Source of the DNA: Hyphomicrobiales bacterium
GTDB taxonomy: Bacteria; Pseudomonadota; Alphaproteobacteria; Rhizobiales; Rhizobiaceae
Reading direction: 5' to 3'
Assembly (NCBI GenBank): GCA_900466475.1
Contig: UBMI01000020.1
Coordinates: forward strand, 62,001 to 126,000
Length of the DNA stretch: 64,000 nucleotides
The position numbers and the translations under genes were made by a program. The notes beneath the pieces were generated by a model that was not told the DNA's origin, searched no databases, and saw only the letters and a program-made list of their open reading frames with translations. Below, one piece after another: positions 17,118 to 25,641 of this stretch (position 1 is its first letter; every line of letters starts with the position of its first letter).

Positions 17118-18353
17118 GTGAAGATCCTCGTCGTTACACAATATTTTTGGCCGGAAGGGTTCAGAATCAACGATCTTGTGACTGGTCTCGTTGATCGCGG
17201 GCATGAGGTCACCGTGCTGACTGGAAAACCCAACTATCCCTCCGGCAAAATTTTTCCGGAATATTTGCAGGATCCATCCGCGTTCGCCAGCTATAACGGG
17301 ATTCCGGTTGTCAGGATACCGATGTTGGCAAGGGGAGCGCGGGCGATCACTTTGCTATTCAATTATACAAGCTTTGCTCTTTGCGCCTCGCTCATTGGCG
17401 CATTCAAGCTGCGGGGCAGAAAGTTCGACGCAATATTCGTATACGAACCGTCGCCTATTTCTGTCGGCTTTCCCGCCATCGCCCTGCGCTGGTTAAAAAA
17501 AGCACCGGTTGCCTTCTGGGTATTGGATCTATGGCCTGAGAGCCTAGAGGCCACTGGCGCGGTCCGCTCAAAGTTTGTACTGAGGCAGGTCGGGAAGGTT
17601 GTCAAATTTATCTACGACCGTTGCGATTTGATACTTGCACAATCACGCAGCTTCGTCCCCGAAATTGCGCGCTTCGATCAACTGCCAGACAAGATAGCTT
17701 ATTTTCCAAGCTGGGCTGATAAGGTCGACTGCAATGTTGAGGAGGAGCCAGCTTCCGAAATTCCTGCAGATAGAGAAAAATTCTCCATTGTCTTCACAGG
17801 GAACATCGGGGAAGCTCAAGATTTCGGCGCTGTTCTGGATGCTGCGGAATGGTTGAAACACAACAAGGCGGTTCGCTGGATCATTGTCGGTGACGGAAGG
17901 ATGGCTTCTTGGGTCCGCAAGGAGGTAGAGCGCCGCCAGCTACAAGATTGCGTTCTGCTTCCGGGTCGCTTTCCGCTTGAGCGTATGCGATCCTTTTACA
18001 TGCACGCCGATGCATTGCTCGTTTCATTGAAAGCAGAGCCGATTTTCTCGATGACTATTCCCGGAAAATTGCAATCATACCTCGCCGAAGGGCTACCCAT
18101 CCTCGCCATGCTAAATGGTGAGGGCGCAAATGTCCTAACCCGCGCCCGCGCTGGCTTTGCTTCTCCCGCGGGCAACGGGGCAGCGTTAGCTAAGTCTGTA
18201 CTTAAGATGATGAGTATGAGTAAGCACGATCGGTCTCAGATGGGGCGTAATGGACTTATGCTCAGTGAAAAGGATTTCAACCGAGATAGTCGTATCGACG
18301 AGTTGAGCAGGCTCTTGGAAGGTCTGCGCTTTGCTCAACACAACAGGCAATAA
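17118..18353 (+). CDS. wbuB: GT4 glycosyltransferase, WbuB/WbjE type (L-FucNAc transferase)
   Basis: 411-aa GT-B transferase starting with GTG. The N-terminal block VVTQYFWPEGFRINDLV and LTGKPNYPSGK are typical of WbuB, which is found directly after fnlABC in E. coli O26 and relatives and is assigned to transfer L-FucNAc onto the lipid-linked acceptor. FWVLDLWPESLEATGA, the donor-domain strand FTGNIGEAQDFGAVLDA and LPGRFPLERM are visible. The gene follows fnlC by 12 bases and ends the + strand polysaccharide operon. The WbuB assignment is firm by family and context; biochemical specificity is taken from the family. Confidence 0.87.
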   Translation: MKILVVTQYFWPEGFRINDLVTGLVDRGHEVTVLTGKPNYPSGKIFPEYLQDPSAFASYNGIPVVRIPMLARGARAITLLFNYTSFALCASLIGAFKLRGRKFDAIFVYEPSPISVGFPAIALRWLKKAPVAFWVLDLWPESLEATGAVRSKFVLRQVGKVVKFIYDRCDLILAQSRSFVPEIARFDQLPDKIAYFPSWADKVDCNVEEEPASEIPADREKFSIVFTGNIGEAQDFGAVLDAAEWLKHNKAVRWIIVGDGRMASWVRKEVERRQLQDCVLLPGRFPLERMRSFYMHADALLVSLKAEPIFSMTIPGKLQSYLAEGLPILAMLNGEGANVLTRARAGFASPAGNGAALAKSVLKMMSMSKHDRSQMGRNGLMLSEKDFNRDSRIDELSRLLEGLRFAQHNRQ

Positions 18354-18676
18354 AAAGCTCGTCGCCTTCGAGTCACGTCAGCGTTGCGCGCGAGCGCGCC
18401 TCGATAGGGGAAAAGGAGTTTTCAACGGTGAGGTTGACCTTGCCTCCCCTGAAATTGGTAATCCGATTTAGGATGAGCCGGCGGTGACTGGCCAAGGCCC
18501 GGTTCGACGGACAGAGCTACTTCCGGCCACCTGCGTCGGCAGAAAAAGCCCGCCGAATCGGGCTAGTTTCGGGGGAACTAACAGGGCGGGCAGTGTACGA
18601 AATACGTTGCCACACGATCCTTGCACTCAACTTTGAGACGCGCGCAAAGTTCCGAGGAGCTCAATGATGTCTCCGT
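18354..18676. other. intergenic region between wbuB and a small - strand gene
   Basis: No convincing gene is seen in these 323 bases. A perfect six-base stem (AGCCCG 18547-18552 with CGGGCT 18559-18564) lies between an A run and GTTTC and could be a weak bidirectional terminator for the two convergent transcripts. The stretch from 18435 (TGACCTTGCCTCCCC) recalls an IS3-type end, but no partner end or transposase is present, so this stays unassigned. Confidence 0.4.
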
Positions 18677-18847
18677 TTAGGGCGATTCAGAAGATATATG
18701 GAGGGCAGGCACCACGTTCACGAGCCGGCCTGTTTTTGGGGCGTGAATTTCGGGCCACTGAATTGGTTCGCGCATGTCGGCGGTAAATGCTAACACGAGG
18801 CCGAAAATGCATACACCTGCGATAGCGATAGCAGAGATGCGAACCAT
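18677..18847 (-). CDS. small membrane-anchored or secreted protein, 56 aa
   Basis: Unrecognised 56-residue protein directly downstream of the polymerase-like gene on the same strand (35 bases between them). The start codon at 18847 has a good ribosome binding site (AGAGGA, six bases upstream). The N-terminus is a signal or anchor segment (about residues 5-22, ISAIAIAGVCIFGLVLAF), followed by a short polar tail with KTGRLVNVVPAL. Longer readings that start upstream give low-complexity residues without ribosome binding sites. It may be co-transcribed with the polymerase. Function unknown. Confidence 0.5.
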   Translation of the reverse strand: MVRISAIAIAGVCIFGLVLAFTADMREPIQWPEIHAPKTGRLVNVVPALHISSESP

Positions 18848-18882
18848 AATTGTCCTCTGGTTGGGTTTCCGTTTTGTTGGTA

Positions 18883-20253
18883 TTATTCTTTCTCTCCGCA
18901 TGTTTTGCTGCGTGAGAAGGCTTGAGACCCATTGCCGATGAGTAGGAAACCTAGAGCAAACATCCCGTTGCTGGGATGGAATATGCTTCCCCAACTCATC
19001 ATCAACCATACCATTACCGACAACACCGCTACCGCCCATACATCGTTATCCTTGACGTGGCGATAGCACCGCTCGATCAAGAAGACGATAATCCCGAAAG
19101 CGGGGATGCCGTATGTCGCCACCATGCGGGTGAGGAATGAAACGGAGTCCGATCGCACCTGTCCAGCGTTGATGATGTTTTTCAGCGCACTGGCAGCAAG
19201 TTCGCTTCCATACCCCATCAGATAGGGGCTGCTCCAAAATAACTTCATGTGCTCCCCCCAGAGCCAGGGGCGATACATCTGGCGGTAGATGTCAGTAGCC
19301 GACATATCGGTCTGCCCGCGTAGGAACATGCGCGACACGATGCTCCAGTCCTGCAGCGAATATAAGAGGATTGGCGATAAGGCGACTAGGATGGTAATTC
19401 CAATGGTCATAAAAAGCGCAACAGCAACTCTGAGGCGCGGGCGCTGCGGCAACAGGCTCATTATTGCTATTGTTGCGGAGAATAGTGCCAAACTGACGAA
19501 AACAGCTCGAACGAATGACAAGGTCGCGAAGTAGAGTGCGGATGCCGCCGTCGCCATCTCCAACGGGTTTGGACGAAAGCGTCTGACAATCACCAGGAGG
19601 ATCAGTAGCGAGAATATTCCAGATGTGGCGATGTTTGGAGTTGCCGAGATACGCCATGGCTGGAATGCGACTGCAGTCTGATTCGGCAAAATACCCCAAG
19701 CGTTGATGTTCAAACCATCTCGATCTTGTTCGGGCAAAGCAAGTTCGACGCTATTCCCTTTGGCAGCTTCCGGCGGAGCTATATGCTGCATCAGCCACGG
19801 TTGTTCCTCATAGGAAGGCTGCATCAAAAAGGAAATGCAGCCGGTGCTGTAGAATATCAAGGTCAGAGCGAAAACCGCTCGGGCGCTGATCCCCACCTCG
19901 TCTCGGCACGCCCATCCTGCGACCCACACGATCAGAAAGACAGGTGGGATAGCTCCAAAATCCCGCTGGATGATTAACCAGACGGCGCTGACAATTCCGA
20001 AAAAAGCGATTGGCCGCGCCTTCCCGAAAAGAAGGTTCTCGAGTGTCTGCCTGAAGCGAAGCAGAGGCATAAGAAGACTGGGACCAACAAGTAGCCAATA
20101 GACAACATCGCCGCGCGAGATGATTTGTTCCTGCCCAATGAAGATAGCCGTGGATAGGGAAATCGCGATGAAGACAAGAACGTCTCCGCCTCGCTTGTAC
20201 CACGTCCAGACGCCGGTCGCTGGACGAGGAAGAAAAATTGCTAGATCTGCCAC
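18883..20253 (-). CDS. O-antigen polymerase/ligase-like membrane protein (Wzy candidate)
   Basis: 456-aa polytopic inner-membrane protein with about 10-12 hydrophobic segments. The large periplasmic loop in the second half (about 300-370) contains a WLWGEHMKLFWSSPYLMGYG segment, like the G-[FY]-G region of Wzy/WaaL-type proteins. A GTG at 20253 is preferred as start because GGGAG lies six bases upstream; an ATG at 20286 would add 11 residues without a ribosome binding site. It lies at the end of the cluster on the opposite strand, converging with wbuB. With the Wzx-type flippase it completes a Wzx/Wzy pathway. Sequence alone cannot separate polymerase from ligase. Confidence 0.72.
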   Translation of the reverse strand: MADLAIFLPRPATGVWTWYKRGGDVLVFIAISLSTAIFIGQEQIISRGDVVYWLLVGPSLLMPLLRFRQTLENLLFGKARPIAFFGIVSAVWLIIQRDFGAIPPVFLIVWVAGWACRDEVGISARAVFALTLIFYSTGCISFLMQPSYEEQPWLMQHIAPPEAAKGNSVELALPEQDRDGLNINAWGILPNQTAVAFQPWRISATPNIATSGIFSLLILLVIVRRFRPNPLEMATAASALYFATLSFVRAVFVSLALFSATIAIMSLLPQRPRLRVAVALFMTIGITILVALSPILLYSLQDWSIVSRMFLRGQTDMSATDIYRQMYRPWLWGEHMKLFWSSPYLMGYGSELAASALKNIINAGQVRSDSVSFLTRMVATYGIPAFGIIVFLIERCYRHVKDNDVWAVAVLSVMVWLMMSWGSIFHPSNGMFALGFLLIGNGSQAFSRSKTCGEKE

Positions 20254-20363
20254 GATGTCTCCCAAAGGTGCGCAACAAGATTGCATTCAGCTGCGCTCGA
20301 CTCGCGCCACTACACGTTGTTATCGCAAATGCTAACTCTCGCGGCAAGCGTAGATATTAGTTA

Positions 20364-20375
20364 TCACTTAAGTGA
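20364..20375. promoter_or_regulatory. 12-bp perfect palindrome upstream of the polymerase-like gene
   Basis: TCACTTAAGTGA is a perfect palindrome 111 bases before the GTG start of the polymerase-like gene, in an AT-rich stretch without a gene. It could be an operator; no protein partner is known. Confidence 0.3.
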
Positions 20376-20592
20376 GGCCTTTTGCAGTACTTCGCAGCGA
20401 TATCTCAACTCGACGGTCGACGGAGAAAGACACAGCGGAGTTGAAAGGCTGACTACGCGGGATGCCGGCTATCCCCCTCGAGGGCCTGTATCGGGACGCA
20501 CGTCCGCCTCCTACCTCACCACACCAAAGGAAGTGACAATGACCGCAAGCAATTCCGCGGCGTCGAGCGTGCCAACGCCGAAAGCCGAACCA
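20376..20592. other. non-coding stretch, no gene seen
   Basis: No supported gene. Open frames here have no ribosome binding site and read through antisense or low-complexity sequence. The right part (about 20530-20592) may still be 3' debris of the decayed - strand membrane gene. Confidence 0.4.
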
Positions 20593-21111
20593 CTATCGAA
20601 GGCTGAGCGAGCTTTGGGGCAACCGGTCTTCCGCCTGGACCTTCGAACTGTACGCCAGCCACGAAGCACGATACCGAGCAGTTCGCACATCCATCCGAAC
20701 CACACCGGAGCCCCGATACTCGGCACGGATAGTATCAGTTGCACCCAAACTCTTGCCCATTCGAATGACGGTGCGCTGAGGGTCCTTCATCGCGGTAAGT
20801 CGAATCGCTCCAACGATCAGAAGAACCAGCAGCGAGAGCGCTAGACCTGCCATCCAGAGATAAACTGACTTATTCAAGCGATTTGCTCGCTGGTCGAAGG
20901 ACGCGGCAAGACCAATCGTTGTCGTCACCCGGTAAGCCTCGGAGGCCCGCGCAACAAGTTGATCGCTCTGCGCTGCCTTAATATGAGGAGCTTCCACCAC
21001 GATGTCGGCGGTTCGCTCGGCTTGCTGGATTCTTCCGATCATTTCCGAAGCACTCGAAAAAGCCAGGCGCACCTCGGCTAAGCCAGAGAATGTGAGGGCG
21101 TCTTTCCACAT
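20593..21111 (-). pseudogene. remnant of a coiled-coil membrane protein gene
   Basis: A - strand frame encodes 172 residues with an amphipathic helical part (SEMIGRIQQAERTADIVVEA, LVARASEAYRVTTTIGLAASF) and one clear transmembrane segment (VYLWMAGLALSLLVLLIVGA). It appears broken: after about 20760 the expected second hydrophobic segment (LILSVPSIGAPVWFGW) continues in a different frame, which indicates a frameshift, and the N-terminal part is missing because the frame closes four codons before 21111. The protein resembles a family of rhizobial membrane proteins of unknown function; I cannot name it. The missing N-terminus abuts the equally truncated gene on the + strand. Confidence 0.5.
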
Positions 21112-22194
21112 CGATGTCGTTCAACATATCATTTCGAAATATGCGTCAGGCGCTTTCGAGATCGCCGTGGCATTTGCCGTGAGGGACGGCCAGGAGTTTC
21201 CAGTTATCGCGGTTGGGAGCGGTGTGCGGTCGACTGTAGCCGCCAGGAAGGAGTTGAGTTCATCGGATGGAAAGTCGCTGATCAGGCAACATGCAGTGTA
21301 CTTCCGGACACTTAACGCCAGCGGTGTTCCGGGTTCGTCGCCGGCTCGTTATTCGGACTGGGCGGACATTGTACAGATTTGCTTCGAGAATAGAGAGGCT
21401 AATATTGGGAGATTCCTCCGAAGGCATCTGGGTGCCGAGGGCGCTTCCTCGTTTATTGAACTTGCCAGCGGAAAGTAGGCTCTTAGCGAGAAAGAACAAG
21501 CGCTAGCTCGGTTGAATGAACATGAACAGCGGATGCTTGAAGCTCTCGCCTCAAGGCCAAGGCGGCCCGGCTCAAAACAAGGGCTCATGGAGTGTGCCTC
21601 TCCGGCTCGATCCACCGCTACCGTCAGACGGATCGGCAAGAGATTTCCTAAACACTATAGGCTCGGCAAATCCACAATATATCGGATGACCAGTTTGGCT
21701 GGACTCGCGAGGCTTCCACATCGAGGCAGACCGACCGCAGTTTTTCGAAAAGGTCTGGGAAGCGCTTATTCTGGAGGCTGGCGAGACTTGGAGAGCTCAC
21801 GCAGATTTCTACCGCTTCGATCGTCGAGGAGTTCTATCTGTGGCGAATCCTGCAAAACGATCTTACGGATAAGATTGAGGCAGGCAAATATCTCGATCCG
21901 GCACTGATGATGTATCGAGTGCTAGAAGCGCTCGCGATTGGCATGGCATTCGCAAAGAGCTTTGGACGCGGAGAAGAGGCCACGTTATCCTTTGCATTTA
22001 GATGGTCAAATCTACAAGGTCGAGAACTCGACTCATGGGCCGATCGCAGCAGATATTTTTCTGCTCACGGTATAGCGATGGGTGACACTGAAGAGGGATA
22101 CGTCGAGATGCCTGCTGACACGCCTGTCGCGGCAGTTGCGCCATATGGGGTGGCCGTCACGCACGATTTATTCGCATTGTGGGATGGATGGTAG
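21110..22194 (+). pseudogene. decayed AlbA_2/schlafen-like (divergent AAA-4) domain protein gene
   Basis: Reading across frames recovers a protein of the putative DNA-binding AlbA_2 family. Segments: FEIAVAFAVRDGQEFPVIAV and CFENREANIGRFLRRHL (21145-21440), then LSEKEQALARLNEHEQRMLEAL after an in-frame TAG at 21476, KGSWSVPLRLDPPLPSDGS in a second frame, WLDSRGF after a TGA at 21687 standing where the family has Trp, and EEFYLWRILQNDL to FALWDGW in a third frame from about 21826. That is two stops and two frameshifts. The N-terminal part is absent; homology begins at about 21110, exactly where the opposite-strand remnant also ends. The family call is from recognised sequence pattern. Confidence 0.65.
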
Positions 22195-22268
22195 TATCCG
22201 CTGCACGCTGCCGAACATCAACTTGATTGTCTGCTGAAACGACGCCTGTGATAACTTGTCTTGCACGA

Positions 22269-22526
22269 TTATTCGGACGGCTCGATCCTTGACCGTTTAA
22301 CGTGTGCGCGAAGCCGGTCCATATCAGTTGCACGATCTCGGATTTGTGCAAACTCAGTTTCTAGCCGTTTATAAATCGGCAAGTACTTGTAACCCTCGTG
22401 ACCCAACTGCACGATAATTTCCGCAAGACGGTCCAATGCTCGCTCGATCCGCGCAAGGGTGACCGGCCTTGCCTCCTCCGAATACGTTATATTGCCGGCG
22501 CATCTACGGCGCCGAATTCGTGTCAT
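22269..22526 (-). CDS. small hypothetical protein, 85 aa
   Basis: 85-aa basic, helical protein with a very strong ribosome binding site (AGGAGGGGG, about five bases before the ATG at 22526). The core reads RIERALDRLAEIIVQLG and YLPIYKRLETEFAQI, predicted as two amphipathic helices. It resembles short proteins found next to prophage or mobile genes in Rhizobiales, but I cannot assign a function. It lies between the decayed AlbA_2 gene and tRNA-Val, so it may be the last intact gene of an old insertion at the tRNA. Confidence 0.6.
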   Translation of the reverse strand: MTRIRRRRCAGNITYSEEARPVTLARIERALDRLAEIIVQLGHEGYKYLPIYKRLETEFAQIRDRATDMDRLRAHVKRSRIEPSE

Positions 22527-22776
22527 ACGTCCCCCTCCTGAGCCTCGTTCTCGATCTATCAGAATAAAACGAGAAGAATGAGGCTATGCCGCGAAAAGGC
22601 CGGCTCGAGCGTGGATTTCGCTTGTATCGGTAGCTCGAAAGGTGAGGGGAGCGTTTCAGGTTTCCCTTTAGAATCAACGGCCACTTGGGGCTCGCAGGTG
22701 AGGGGACTTGCGTCCGCTGACGGAGCTTAACAAGCTGAAATCATTAGGAAAATATAGGTTTTTTTGAAAAGGAAAT

Positions 22777-22851
22777 GGTGGGCGATGAGAGACTCGAACT
22801 CCCGACATCCTCGGTGTAAACGAGGCGCTCTACCAACTGAGCTAATCGCCC
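22777..22851 (-). tRNA. tRNA-Val (anticodon TAC)
   Basis: 75-base tRNA with the CCA encoded. The acceptor stem GGGCGAT (22851-22845) pairs with ATCGCCC (22787-22781). The D-arm TAGCTCAGTTGGTAGAGC, anticodon stem CCTCG/CGAGG around loop TTTACAC, and T-arm with GTTCGAGTC are all present. The anticodon TAC reads valine GTA/GTG codons. It lies at the edge of the decayed region 20593-22526. Confidence 0.95.
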
Positions 22852-23010
22852 TCGATGCTCTGTGTCATCGTTCGGTGAAGCGTCTCTAACGATATTGATA
22901 AAGAACCGCAAGCCTCTTTTTGAGTTTCTCTGCAATTTGCTTGTGGGTGTCGCTCTTCCCCACTGTGGGTATTCTCTGTAGAGGTGCGGTTGAAAAAATT
23001 CGGAGCGAAA

Positions 23011-23625
23011 ATGACGACGCGAGAGCAGCGAGCGGCCCTTCGGCAAAGCACCCCCCGGACCTTTTTAGAATATGTCCACACGGAGCATGCGAGATTGTTG
23101 CCCGATCGTAGCAAGCTTCTCGACAATCTGCCGAAAGGTGGGGTCGTTGCCGAGTTAGGTGTTGCGGAGGGTGCCTTCAGCGAGGAGATACTGGCACGGA
23201 ACCAGCCGAGGCAGCTCCACCTCATCGATCCCTGGAATATGGATCGATACTCAGAGGGCCTCGAGATCATCAATGGCAAATTCGGATCGGAAATCACTGA
23301 AGGCCGTGTTGTGATTCGACAGGGCACGTCGCTCGACATGTTGTCACGATTCGATGACGAGACCTTCGATTGGGTCTATATCGATACCGATCATTCCTTT
23401 GCGCTGACATGGGAGGAGCTTCTGCTCGCAGATCGCAAAGTGAAGCAGGACGGCCGTATCGCCGGGCACGATTTCTGCACGGGGAACACTGTCAAACCAG
23501 TGGTCTATGGGGTCGTGGAGGCGGTCAACAAGTTCTGCGTCGAGCATGGCTGGCGCTTCGAGTTTCTGACGCTCGAGCCTGATGCGCATTTTTCCTACTG
23601 CCTCAAGCGCATCGGGGCACCGTGA
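23011..23625 (+). CDS. class I SAM-dependent methyltransferase (Methyltransf_24 type)
   Basis: 204-aa cytosolic methyltransferase. The SAM-binding strand and loop is VVAELGVAEGAFSEEIL (about residues 46-62), the acidic end of strand 2 is HLIDPWN, and FDWVYIDTDHSFAL gives the DxDH region seen in this family. The ATG at 23011 has GGAG five bases upstream; a GTG at 22984 is in frame but lacks one. It is convergent with lpsL (14-base gap). Related enzymes often modify surface sugars, so a role in the polysaccharide is possible but not shown. Confidence 0.8.
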   Translation: MTTREQRAALRQSTPRTFLEYVHTEHARLLPDRSKLLDNLPKGGVVAELGVAEGAFSEEILARNQPRQLHLIDPWNMDRYSEGLEIINGKFGSEITEGRVVIRQGTSLDMLSRFDDETFDWVYIDTDHSFALTWEELLLADRKVKQDGRIAGHDFCTGNTVKPVVYGVVEAVNKFCVEHGWRFEFLTLEPDAHFSYCLKRIGAP

Positions 23626-23639
23626 TGGCCGTCAGCGGC

Positions 23640-24665
23640 TTAGGTGTCGATCGTGCCGAGTTCCCGCCTGGCTTCCAGATACCACTCGACGAAAGCCTTG
23701 GTGCCCGTTTCTAAAGAGGTTTCCGGTCGATAGCCCGTCAGGGCGTGGAGGAGATCTGGGCTTGCAAAGGTGCGCGGCACGTCGCCCTTCTGCATGGGAA
23801 GCATGATACGTTTTGCTTCATGCCCCATCGCGTTTTCCACGTTTTCGACGAAGTCCATCAGGCTGACCGGCTGTCCGCCGCCGATATTGACGATGCGGAA
23901 GGGGGCCTGATGCGAAAGGGTTTCAATTCCCGCATCGGCGACGCGATTGGTTTCCGAGGGAATGATACCGGACAGCCTGACCACGGCCTCGACCAGATCG
24001 TCGATATAGGTGAAATCACGGCTCATATTGCCGTTGCCGTATATCTCGATCGGCTTGTTCTCGATCATGTTCTTGACGAACTTGAAGAGCGCCATATCGG
24101 GCCGGCCCCAGGGGCCGTAGACGGTAAAGAAACGGAAGGCGGTGGTGGGAATCTTGTGGAGATGCGAATAGCTGTGCGCCATCACCTCCATCGACTTCTT
24201 GCTGGCGGCATAGAAGCTCAGAGGCTCGTCGGCGCGGTCGGTTTCGCGGAAGGGGACAGTCGTATTGGCGCCGTAGATCGATGAGGTCGAAGCAAGCATG
24301 AGATGGCGCAGCTCGATGCGACTGGCGAGCTCCAGAATGTTCCAGGAGCCCTCGATATTCGAACGCAGATAGGCGTGCGGATTTTCGTTGCTGTAACGCA
24401 CGCCGGCCTGTGCGGCGAGGTGAATGAGAACATCCGGCTTTGCAGCCGAAATGGCGGCTTCCAGCGTTGCCTTGTCTTCGAGCATGGCGATGACGGGGCG
24501 GAAGGCAGGATACTGCGCCAGCGCGGCATGACGCATCTCCTTCAGCCTCACATTATAATAGCGTGTCAGGCCGTCGAAGCCGGTTACCTCATGTCCATCC
24601 TGCAACAGCCGGCGTGCCAGATGGAAGCCGATGAAGCCTGCCGTTCCCGTAATGAAGTAGCGCAT
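23640..24665 (-). CDS. lpsL: UDP-glucuronate 4-epimerase LpsL
   Basis: 341-aa extended SDR epimerase that interconverts UDP-glucuronic and UDP-galacturonic acid, the donor precursor for GalA in rhizobial LPS and capsule. Seen: [16 protein letters not shown] at the N-terminus, the Ser-Tyr-Lys site (STSSIYGAN, then [11 protein letters not shown]), [16 protein letters not shown], and [15 protein letters not shown]. Length is normal. In Sinorhizobium lpsL follows rkpK (UDP-glucose dehydrogenase) in one operon; here only a short 3' remnant of such a gene precedes it. Confidence 0.92.
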   Translation of the reverse strand: MRYFITGTAGFIGFHLARRLLQDGHEVTGFDGLTRYYNVRLKEMRHAALAQYPAFRPVIAMLEDKATLEAAISAAKPDVLIHLAAQAGVRYSNENPHAYLRSNIEGSWNILELASRIELRHLMLASTSSIYGANTTVPFRETDRADEPLSFYAASKKSMEVMAHSYSHLHKIPTTAFRFFTVYGPWGRPDMALFKFVKNMIENKPIEIYGNGNMSRDFTYIDDLVEAVVRLSGIIPSETNRVADAGIETLSHQAPFRIVNIGGGQPVSLMDFVENVENAMGHEAKRIMLPMQKGDVPRTFASPDLLHALTGYRPETSLETGTKAFVEWYLEARRELGTIDT

Positions 24666-24667
24666 TT

Positions 24668-24784
24668 CTACCTTTTTCTCGGGCGCCTGCCGATGGCAAA
24701 GTAACCGAATCCGTATTTGACCGCCTCACTTATCGGATAGACGCTCCCGAGATCAACAATCATCTGGATCTTCGGGACTTTTAA
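24668..24784 (-). pseudogene. 3' remnant of rkpK (UDP-glucose 6-dehydrogenase)
   Basis: Directly upstream of lpsL the - strand frame ending at the TAG 24668-24670 reads KIQMIVDLGSVYPI and [13 protein letters not shown], which is the end of a UDP-glucose/GDP-mannose dehydrogenase (RkpK pattern VDLRNIY...GF.Y..IGR). Further upstream the match ALVLDRLK continues in another frame, with the shift at an A6 run (24779-24784), and then stops at 24814-24816. The rest of the gene, about 390 codons, is missing. The assignment rests on a short stretch but agrees with the known rkpK-lpsL order. Confidence 0.45.
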
Positions 24785-25036
24785 GCGGTCCAAGACGAGC
24801 GCAATCGCATGTCATGAGCCAGCCAACGGCGCGAAAGCCTTCCTAGGATGCCGCTCATAAACAAAAGCCGGCTGAATTCCGTTGTTCATCGTCGATCGGC
24901 CGGAGATCCGGTAGAGCAGATCGCCGGGGCTAGGTCAGAGCGGCATAGCTGGATAGGTTCAGGCTCGGGGACGGAGCGTCGGTGGCGTGTGGGGTCTCCG
25001 ACCGTCAGTATCGAAATCCTGATTGCGTGAATATCT

Positions 25037-25408
25037 TCATCGCTTGAGCACCCAAACGGTCTTGCCGCTCTGCGATGCTTCGATACCGGCTTTCGTCCGC
25101 GTCAATTGAAGGCATTTCTCGGCATCTCCCGGCCGTGGCCTAATGCAAATCCCGCCCGGAGCGGCCCTCCACGTTGGGCTTATACTCACCAGGCTATCGC
25201 TGATGGTCCCGCCGCCATCCGGACGAAACACAAGAATGTTCGAGGCCCTTCGTTTGACGACGACCATTTCCCAAGGCTTGCCGTCGGCGATCACGCTTGA
25301 AAGAGGCTCTTCGGCTTGCGCCGGCGCGCCGGCGAAAATCGAAAAGGTGATCAATGGTTTGAGAAATCGGCAAGTAGAGTAATCGCGCAGCAAGCGAACT
25401 ATGCGCAT
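25037..25408 (-). CDS. small secreted hypothetical protein, 123 aa
   Basis: Unrecognised exported protein. The ATG at 25408 has GGAA about seven bases upstream and gives an N-terminus with basic residues, then a hydrophobic stretch and a likely cleavage site (FAGAPAQA, about residue 30). The mature part contains MVVVKRRASNILVFRPDGGG, two cysteines (GGICIRPR and EKCLQL) and ends TVWVLKR. Longer in-frame starts give proline-histidine-rich residues unlike a protein. Likely periplasmic; function unknown. Confidence 0.55.
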   Translation of the reverse strand: MRIVRLLRDYSTCRFLKPLITFSIFAGAPAQAEEPLSSVIADGKPWEMVVVKRRASNILVFRPDGGGTISDSLVSISPTWRAAPGGICIRPRPGDAEKCLQLTRTKAGIEASQSGKTVWVLKR

Positions 25409-25641
25409 TCGGTGTTCCTTTGTGTGAGAATGACCCTCTCGGGCGGGTCGCGATTGAGGAGAAAAGTGAGCGGGGAGAATGTGGTGATACCCTGATGCCG
25501 CCGGTGATTTGTGGAGATATTCTCCATCGCCCCCGGCATTATCTCTCCGCATAAACCGTTACGTGCCGGTTCATGCTGCGTGTTTGCGAAAGCAGGTGCG
25601 ATCGCCATGCATCTGATATTCAAATTATCATTTGGGCATCC

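Noticed and set aside
20281-20844. 187-aa + strand open frame
   Set aside because: No ribosome binding site, biased composition, and it runs antisense to the membrane-protein remnant.
22744-23046. - strand open frame across tRNA-Val
   Set aside because: Its protein contains the translated tRNA, a well-known artefact, and it has no family match.
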